A stretch of 10,529 nt of DNA from W589 sp964611805 (GTDB lineage Bacteria > Chloroflexota > Dehalococcoidia > Dehalococcoidales > Fen-1064): assembly GCA_964611805.1 (NCBI GenBank), contig CAZTBG010000066.1:1-10529 (forward strand), given 5' to 3'. This document shows, one piece after another, positions 5,802 to 10,529 of the stretch. Within the stretch, counting starts at the first letter, position 1; each line of letters starts with the position of its first letter. Below the pieces are notes generated by a model. The model made no database searches and was not told the DNA's origin. It saw only the letters and a program-made list of their open reading frames with translations. A program made the position numbers and the translations under genes.

Positions 5802-7112
5802 CTAGTCCAGATGGCGGAGCCGCCTCGCGAACCCGAGTGTAAGCAGGGCTATCACCACAAGCAACATGGCAAATCCGCCGACAACCCATTGGATGTCGAC
5901 CGCCTCGGCTATGAGCCCGGCTGCAAAAGAACTAAAGCTCGTCAGGCCGAACTGCATCATGTAGATACTCATAACACGGCCGCGGTATTCGGGTTCGGTA
6001 TAATACTGGATGAGAGTATTACCCAAGGCCATCCGGCTCGTCTGTCCCACACCGACAAATACGATAACCACCAGTGACAGGGTCATTGATTTTGAGAAGG
6101 CGAATACAATCAAGGCCAGGGCCATGACAAGCGTACCGACAATCAGCATCAGTCCCCGTTTCTTATTGGGGAGGGAGGCCAGGACCAGTGAACCGGCGAT
6201 TGCCCCTATCCCGGAGACGCTCATGAGCAGTCCCAGTCCCTGAGCACCCACCTTGAGGATGTCCTCGGTGAAAACGGGCAGCAGCATCGCGTAAGGCATC
6301 GAGAGCAGCACGGCGAACAGACTGAAGGCCAAGACAAAGAGAACAATCGTCTGGCGTCGCAGATAGCCAATCCCCTCCCCGATATCGGCCAGGGCACCGC
6401 TGGCCCGCACCGGAGCACGGCCTTTCACGTGTAGGAAACTGAGGAAAACCACAGACAACAGGTACATACCCGTCATGGTGAAATAGACGACGTGAAAATT
6501 ATAATTTTCACCAATGAGATAACCGGTTACCGCCGGTGCCAGGAATCGCATGACGCTGGTACCCATGTTGCTCAGGGAAACGGCGTTGAGTAGCTGCTCG
6601 CCGCCAACAATCTCGGGAATCATCGCCTGGCGCGAGGGCATCATCAGGCCCATTATCGTCCCCTGGAAGAAAGCAGCCACCCCCAGTATCCACCACGACC
6701 CCTCCCGGTCGAGAAAGCCCATCTGCAGGGAAATAGCAATACCCAGGGCTACCACCGCCGAGCCGGACTGCCCGAAAATCATGACCCATTTTTTGGGTAA
6801 CCGGTCGGCAAGGACACCGCCGAAGAGCGAGAGTAGCAACATCGGCACGGCGTTAAACAGGGTCATAATACCGAGGATTGCTGTTGAGCCGGTGAGCCGG
6901 TAGATGAGCAGCGAGCGGGCCATCATTTGCATGTTCATGGCCGTCATCTGGCAGAGCAGCGCCGCCCAGAAGAGACGGAATGTCGGGTTCTTCAGCGAGG
7001 AAAAGGTACGCAGATTTATTAACTGGGAGTACCGGCCTTTTATGCCGCCCGCTCTCCCCGGCTTTATATCACCATAATCCGAATCGGGAAATTCCCCTGG
7101 GTTCTTTCTCAT
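5802..7112 (-). CDS. MFS transporter, 12-TM drug-exporter type
   Basis: A 436-residue inner-membrane protein with about 12 hydrophobic segments. The first begins after an unusually long, charged 45-residue cytoplasmic lead. Between segments 2 and 3 is GGVLADRLPKKWVM, the family's motif A (G-x-x-x-D-R-x-x-K-K), a mark of proton-coupled major facilitator transporters. The overall pattern (early NPTFRLFWAALL, later YRGRVMSIYMMQFG) resembles the MFS_3/EntS-like exporter group, which pumps out siderophores, macrolides or other small molecules. The substrate cannot be read from sequence. The ATG at 7112 has only a weak AGGG upstream. The gene is separated from the methyltransferase gene by 117 bp that hold a dyad, so it may have its own promoter and regulation. 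Confidence 0.9.
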   Translation of the reverse strand: MRKNPGEFPDSDYGDIKPGRAGGIKGRYSQLINLRTFSSLKNPTFRLFWAALLCQMTAMNMQMMARSLLIYRLTGSTAILGIMTLFNAVPMLLLSLFGGVLADRLPKKWVMIFGQSGSAVVALGIAISLQMGFLDREGSWWILGVAAFFQGTIMGLMMPSRQAMIPEIVGGEQLLNAVSLSNMGTSVMRFLAPAVTGYLIGENYNFHVVYFTMTGMYLLSVVFLSFLHVKGRAPVRASGALADIGEGIGYLRRQTIVLFVLAFSLFAVLLSMPYAMLLPVFTEDILKVGAQGLGLLMSVSGIGAIAGSLVLASLPNKKRGLMLIVGTLVMALALIVFAFSKSMTLSLVVIVFVGVGQTSRMALGNTLIQYYTEPEYRGRVMSIYMMQFGLTSFSSFAAGLIAEAVDIQWVVGGFAMLLVVIALLTLGFARRLRHLD

Positions 7113-7162
7113 CCAATACCCTAACTATCCGCAATCTTGAGGGGGAACTATGTTGTAACATG

Positions 7163-7190
7163 GGGCATCACGATTGATGCCCTTTCTTTT
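7163..7190 (+). terminator. Orphan intrinsic-terminator-like hairpin (or operator dyad)
   Basis: GGGCATCA (7163-7170) and TGATGCCC (7175-7182) form a perfect 8-bp stem with a CGAT loop, followed by TTTCTTTT. On the plus strand this is a standard rho-independent terminator, yet both neighbouring genes are on the minus strand. On the minus strand no T-run follows the stem. The same dyad lies about 50 bp before the MFS start codon, so it could instead be an operator for the transporter. A smaller dyad, ATGTT/AACAT (7150-7161), adjoins it. Confidence 0.5.
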
Positions 7191-7229
7191 AGATATTTTA
7201 CTCCGATGGAGCCACAGAGGGCAAACAGC

Positions 7230-7991
7230 CTAATCTGTTGAGCCCTTTGCTAGCTTCCGGCAAAGAAAGTAGGCCCGGTCTGCTTCCTCAGTCAGCCCGA
7301 TAAGGCCTTCACGGTGGTCCAGACAGTAGCTCTCAACCCCGCTGAAACCGGCCGTTCCCAGAGCGGAAAGCACCTCCGACACCGAGTAGCACTTTTGAAG
7401 GAGGACAAAGTCAGTCCGTTGCCAGCCGTTCTCCAGCAGCATAACGGTGGCATCGAACCGGGCCGTCCGCTCCTCGGGACTGTAGCTCGTGCGAACGATA
7501 CAGAGAAGGTCATCCTCAACGATGCCGAAGTTATCATTCCAGGTCAAACCGTACCCGGCCTCCATATTGAGGTCGAAGAAGAACGGCCCACCATCTTTCA
7601 GGACAGCGTAGACATTCTGGAAGACGGCGGTCAGTTCCTCCAGGGTCATGACGTGATTGAGGCTGTCGAAAACACAGATGACAGCGTCACAGGTCTGCGG
7701 CAGCGTAAAGGAACGGGCGTCGGCGTGGATGAACTCGGCCTCCGGGGCATTCTCACGGGCAAAGCGGAGCATCTCCGACGAACCGTCCAGCCCGGTCACC
7801 CGGTAGCCGAGCGCCGTCAGCGTCTGCGCCATCTGCCCGGTGCCGCAGCAGAGGTCGAGGATACTGGCCCCGGCATGAAGCTGGCGCAAAATCAGCTGCT
7901 CTATCAATGGAAAGACGCGCGGGGTGAACTCGTTACCCCAGTGCTGGTTATAGACCCGGGCAAACGGGTCGTAGTCTGAGTAGATGGGCAT
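7230..7991 (-). CDS. Class I SAM-dependent methyltransferase
   Basis: A 253-residue Rossmann-fold methyltransferase. Motif I is ILDLCCGTGQMA (44-55), the SAM-ribose acid is D69 in VTGLDGSSEML, the adenine-contact region is FIHADARSF (87-95), and motif IV reads CDAVICVFDSLNHV (101-114). The N-terminal YDPFARVYNQHWG resembles many small-molecule methyltransferases. The acceptor is not recognisable. Only 9 bp separate it from the etfA stop, so it is likely the last gene of the etfB-etfA message, though a functional link to ETF is not implied by sequence. A long antisense reading frame across it is a codon-structure shadow. An imperfect hairpin spans its stop codon (7219-7245) but has no T-run. 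Confidence 0.88.
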   Translation of the reverse strand: MPIYSDYDPFARVYNQHWGNEFTPRVFPLIEQLILRQLHAGASILDLCCGTGQMAQTLTALGYRVTGLDGSSEMLRFARENAPEAEFIHADARSFTLPQTCDAVICVFDSLNHVMTLEELTAVFQNVYAVLKDGGPFFFDLNMEAGYGLTWNDNFGIVEDDLLCIVRTSYSPEERTARFDATVMLLENGWQRTDFVLLQKCYSVSEVLSALGTAGFSGVESYCLDHREGLIGLTEEADRAYFLCRKLAKGSTD

Positions 7992-8000
7992 TGTACTACC

Positions 8001-9182
8001 TTACCCCTCCCTCAACCTCTCTGTCAGCAGCGGCACAATCTTGAAAAGGTCGCCAACCAGGCCGTAGGTAGCTACCTCGAAGATGGGGGCATCAGGATCG
8101 TTATTTATGGCCACGATGACGTCGGCGGTCTGCATCCCGGCGAGGTGCTGCACCGCCCCGGAGATGCCGCAGGCGATGTAGAGCTTCGGGCAGACGGTCT
8201 TACCCGTCTGCCCCACCTGGTGAGCGTAGGGAATCCAGCCCTCGTCCACCGGAGGTCGTGAGGAACCAACCGCCGCCCCCAATGCATCCGCCAGTGCGCG
8301 GATAATGTCGAAATTCTCCGGCTTACCCAGTCCCCGTCCCCCGGAGACGATAATATCGGCGTCCTCCAGCTTGACCTTTTCCGTCAGGTCTTTTACAAAG
8401 CTGAGCAGCCTGGTACGTGCGGTGACATGTTCTTTATCGAAGTCGACCCGGATAATCTCTCCCTGCCGGGTATCATCGGGGGTGTTCCGCTTGAAGACAC
8501 GGGGGCGGACGGTAGACATCTGGGGCCGTCTTGTCCGGCAGAGGATGGTCGCCATGATACTCCCCCCAAAGGTAGGACGCGTCTGCCTTAATAATCCCGT
8601 CTCCGCGTCAATCTCCAGTCCGGTGCAATCGGCGGTAAGGCCCGTCTGCAGGACAGCGGCCACACGGGGGAAGAAGGCCCGCCCGAAAGACGTTGCCCCG
8701 GCAAGCACTATCTCCGGTTTATACTCCCGGATAAGCCTGACAAGCTCGGCGGCGTAGAGGTCTTCCTGCTGGCTGGCCAGGGCAGGGTCATTAATTAAAT
8801 AGACTTTATCGGCCCCATGAGCAGCCAGGCGACTTACATCATTAACGTTATGGCCGAAGCAGACGGCACACAGCTCGGTACCGAGAGTATCCGCCAGCTC
8901 ACGTCCTTTCGACACCAGCTCATAGGCAACCCCTTTGAGGTGACCGTCCTGCTGCTCGGCAAAGACCCAGACCCCGCGGTAAGACTCGTCCGCCGGGGCT
9001 GTTTCAACCGGCATCTCAATGATTATGGCTTCAAATGTGCAGGCATCCCGGCAGGCCCCGCACAGATTGCAACCTTCCCCAATCTGCGCGATGTCATCGA
9101 CGAGCTCAATAATGCCGAGGGGACAGACATCAACACAGCTGCCGCATCCAGTACACTTCTCACTTTCAATCCTGATACTCAC
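8001..9182 (-). CDS. etfA: Electron transfer flavoprotein alpha subunit with N-terminal ferredoxin domain
   Basis: A 393-residue EtfA with an extra N-terminal domain of about 60 residues. This domain carries two [4Fe-4S] motifs: C10-C13-C16-C20 (CTGCGSCVDVCP) and C38-C41-C44-C48. The ETF alpha N-domain follows from about 70 to 250. The FAD domain then shows SGGRGLGKPEN (280-290), SSRPPVDEGW, HQVGQTGKTVCP (321-332), GISGAVQHLAGM (339-350) and INNDPDAPIF. With EtfB it moves electrons to or from an acyl-CoA or other dehydrogenase. The ferredoxin-fused form is known from the CarE and LctC proteins of anaerobes that bifurcate electrons. The start is GTG at 9182, with GAGG close upstream and a 13-bp gap from etfB. 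No dehydrogenase partner is in the window, so bifurcation is inferred. Confidence 0.93.
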   Translation of the reverse strand: MSIRIESEKCTGCGSCVDVCPLGIIELVDDIAQIGEGCNLCGACRDACTFEAIIIEMPVETAPADESYRGVWVFAEQQDGHLKGVAYELVSKGRELADTLGTELCAVCFGHNVNDVSRLAAHGADKVYLINDPALASQQEDLYAAELVRLIREYKPEIVLAGATSFGRAFFPRVAAVLQTGLTADCTGLEIDAETGLLRQTRPTFGGSIMATILCRTRRPQMSTVRPRVFKRNTPDDTRQGEIIRVDFDKEHVTARTRLLSFVKDLTEKVKLEDADIIVSGGRGLGKPENFDIIRALADALGAAVGSSRPPVDEGWIPYAHQVGQTGKTVCPKLYIACGISGAVQHLAGMQTADVIVAINNDPDAPIFEVATYGLVGDLFKIVPLLTERLREG

Positions 9183-9195
9183 CTCAACCTCATCA

Positions 9196-9981
9196 CTACG
9201 TTATCTTTAGCTCTCTTAGCTTCTCAATCAGAGCGTCCACCTGGTTCTCCGGGTCGCCTTCCAGTATCTCGCCCTGTTTGACCCGCTGCGGAAAGAAGAC
9301 CTTGACCACCCACGTTGCCGAACCGGCCAGACCGACCCTTTTTTGATCGACCTCCAAGTCACTGGCTGTCCAGACCGGTATCTCCGCCTTCTTTGCTTTT
9401 GTAATCCCCCGTAACGAAGGCAAACGAGGAACGTTTATCTCTTTGACCACGGTAATTACCGCCGGCAGAGGTGCCTCAATGACCTCATGGCCGTCCTCGA
9501 CCATCCGCTCCACTTTCATGCGCCCGTCAGCCACTTCTTCAACCTTGCTGACATAGGCGACAAAGGGCAGTCCCAGCATCTCGGAGAGCTCCGGCCCCAC
9601 CTGTCCGGTGTCGCCATCGATTGTCTGCCGCCCGCAGATTATCAAGTCGTAGTCCTGCAATTTTTTGACCGCGCAGGAGAGGGTATATGAGGTGGCCAGG
9701 GTATCGCTACCGGCAAAGGCACGGTCGCTGATAAGGATAGCCTCATCAGCCCCGCAACTGATGGCTTCCCTGAGCATTTCCTCTGCCTGGAGCGGCCCCA
9801 TGCTGAGCGCTGTGACCTTACCACTGTACCGCTCCCTGAGACGGACGCCCTCCTCCAGGGCATAGGTATCAAACGGATTGACCACGTTCTTGATGCCTTC
9901 CCGCCTGAGGGTGTTGGTCTCGGGGTCAATCTTGACATCGGTGGTGCCGGGCACCTGCTTGAGACAGACGATGATATTCAT
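9196..9981 (-). CDS. etfB: Electron transfer flavoprotein beta subunit
   Basis: A 261-residue EtfB, normal length. Marks are MNIIVCLKQVPGT at the start, VNPFDTYALEEG (34-45), DRAFAGSDTLATSYTL (86-101), CGRQTIDGDTGQVGP (116-130) and the family signature VKEINVPRLPSLRGITKAKK (179-198). The G-R-Q-x-I-D-G-D-T-x-Q-V-G-P form is typical of ETFs from anaerobes, some of which bifurcate electrons using a second FAD. Mammalian-type ETF beta, which binds AMP there, has a different sequence. GGAG (9995-9992 on the minus strand) lies 10 bases before the ATG. It is the first gene of the etfB-etfA-methyltransferase operon and diverges from the GNAT gene, with about 92 bp between them. Confidence 0.94.
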   Translation of the reverse strand: MNIIVCLKQVPGTTDVKIDPETNTLRREGIKNVVNPFDTYALEEGVRLRERYSGKVTALSMGPLQAEEMLREAISCGADEAILISDRAFAGSDTLATSYTLSCAVKKLQDYDLIICGRQTIDGDTGQVGPELSEMLGLPFVAYVSKVEEVADGRMKVERMVEDGHEVIEAPLPAVITVVKEINVPRLPSLRGITKAKKAEIPVWTASDLEVDQKRVGLAGSATWVVKVFFPQRVKQGEILEGDPENQVDALIEKLRELKIT

Positions 9982-10037
9982 TTCACAGATTCTCCATTAT
10001 ACTAAAATGTTACCACGATTTACATTCTGCCCAATTG

Positions 10038-10066
10038 TTGAAGCAATAATTATAGAATAGTACAAT
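10038..10066 (+). promoter_or_regulatory. Candidate promoter for the GNAT gene, leaderless
   Basis: TTGAAG (10038-10043) is separated by 17 bp from TACAAT (10061-10066), which matches the -10 consensus at five of six positions. Transcription would start at about 10073, next to the ATG at 10074. No Shine-Dalgarno sequence is present between them. Confidence 0.45.
10049..10054 (-). promoter_or_regulatory. Possible -10 element for the etfBA operon
   Basis: A perfect TATAAT on the minus strand would give a leader of about 60 nt that includes the etfB ribosome binding site. No good -35 is seen. A second TATAAT (10001-9996) is closer, but transcription from it would start downstream of the GGAG, so it is less likely. 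Confidence 0.25.
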
Positions 10067-10073
10067 AGCCAGC

Positions 10074-10529
10074 ATGACGATTCAGATTGTTAGAGCAAAA
10101 GAAGAACACGTTACAGATTTGGGTAATCTGTGGATGGAATTCATGCGTTACACACAGGGGGTCGATCCCGTTTTCACACCTCAAGATGAAGCAATTCCAG
10201 TGTTTATAAGAGAATATCTTCGTCCGGCTATGGAAGCAGAGAATAGCCTCGTGTTAGTAGCTCTGGACGAGGAGAAGACCGCAGGTTATTCTTACTCACT
10301 GATAAATGGGACTTCGAATCTTGAAGACCGAGCGAGGTATGGCTGCATTCATGATTTATTCATTACCGCAACACATCGTAGGAAGGGGATCGGCGATAGG
10401 ATGGTCTCTGAAATTATGAAGTGGTTTCGTTTGAATGACATTCATCGAGTCGAGCTCGATGTTCTCGCACAAAATCAGGTTGCCTCTTCATTCTGGAGAA
10501 AACAGGGATTTGCAGATTTCAAGCATACT
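10074..10529 (+). CDS. GNAT-family N-acetyltransferase (3' end beyond window)
   Basis: The first 152 codons of a GCN5-related acetyltransferase, which would transfer acetyl from acetyl-CoA to an amine. The reading frame is open to the window edge with no stop. The acetyl-CoA loop is HRRKGIGDRM, with the R-x-x-G-x-G pattern, after the strand CIHDLFITATH. Later come HRVELDVLAQNQVASSFWRKQGF, the usual motif B with a conserved Asn and Phe-Trp. GNAT proteins are commonly 150-170 residues, so only the tail should be missing. The acceptor is unknown. Fourteen of its first 30 codons end in G or C, against 25 of the first 30 in etfB, which suggests a different origin from its neighbours. The ATG at 10074 has no Shine-Dalgarno site. 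Confidence 0.85.
   Translation, partial: MTIQIVRAKEEHVTDLGNLWMEFMRYTQGVDPVFTPQDEAIPVFIREYLRPAMEAENSLVLVALDEEKTAGYSYSLINGTSNLEDRARYGCIHDLFITATHRRKGIGDRMVSEIMKWFRLNDIHRVELDVLAQNQVASSFWRKQGFADFKHT

Noticed and set aside
5813..5824. GGCG-GAGC-CGCC hairpin as terminator for the MaoC pair
   Set aside because: The stem is only 4 bp, no T-run follows, and it lies inside the MFS coding sequence.
7219..7245. Hairpin over the methyltransferase stop codon as an intrinsic terminator
   Set aside because: The stem is interrupted and no T-run follows on the minus strand.
7314..7979. A 221-codon plus-strand reading frame
   Set aside because: It lies exactly antisense to the well supported methyltransferase, has no recognisable domain, and is rich in the patterns expected from reverse-reading GC-rich codons.
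9996..10001. TATAAT nearest to etfB as its -10 element
   Set aside because: The GGAG ribosome binding site follows immediately, so it would not be in the transcript.

Overview
The window reads as a bacterial chromosome segment of moderately high GC. It is gene-dense, uses GTG and TTG starts freely, and shows anaerobe-type electron-transfer genes. The style (ferredoxin-fused EtfA, paired MaoC-like proteins, stand-alone pabB-pabA-pabC, a dispersed palindromic repeat that translates as CHYEERSDEVIS) would suit a Chloroflexota/Dehalococcoidia-type bacterium. That placement is an inference from gene style; there is no rRNA or other phylogenetic marker here.

Left part (1-4.7 kb): folate and chorismate metabolism. 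folP (dihydropteroate synthase) and a PhzF-family isomerase-like gene run rightward. pabB-pabA-pabC run leftward as a tightly packed operon and meet phzF tail to tail with no base between the two stop codons. PabB/PabA convert chorismate to 4-amino-4-deoxychorismate, PabC releases p-aminobenzoate, and FolP joins that to the pterin, so four of the five genes supply one branch of folate synthesis.

Middle (4.68-4.97 kb): a divergent intergenic region between pabB and a MaoC-like pair. It holds a probable non-autonomous mobile element of 162 bp with imperfect terminal inverted repeats and a flanking 8-bp direct repeat. An 88-bp palindromic repeat is nested inside it. The element is open in the pabB frame and adds a spurious 76 codons to the longest pabB reading frame.

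Right part (4.97-10.5 kb): two small MaoC-like hot-dog proteins run rightward. Leftward genes are a 12-TM MFS transporter and an etfB-etfA-methyltransferase operon, in which EtfA carries an N-terminal two-cluster ferredoxin domain (a type known from electron-bifurcating enzymes). A GNAT acetyltransferase gene with more A/T at third codon positions runs rightward off the window end. The MaoC pair and the ETF fit acyl-CoA metabolism, but no acyl-CoA dehydrogenase is present to name a substrate.

The most useful new observations are the nested mobile element with its direct repeat and its effect on the pabB start; two genes (pabB, GNAT) whose predicted promoters leave little or no leader; a perfect hairpin plus T-run with no gene on its strand; and the loss of the usual hydratase residues in the MaoC-like pair. 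I did not find a clearly new multi-gene system.
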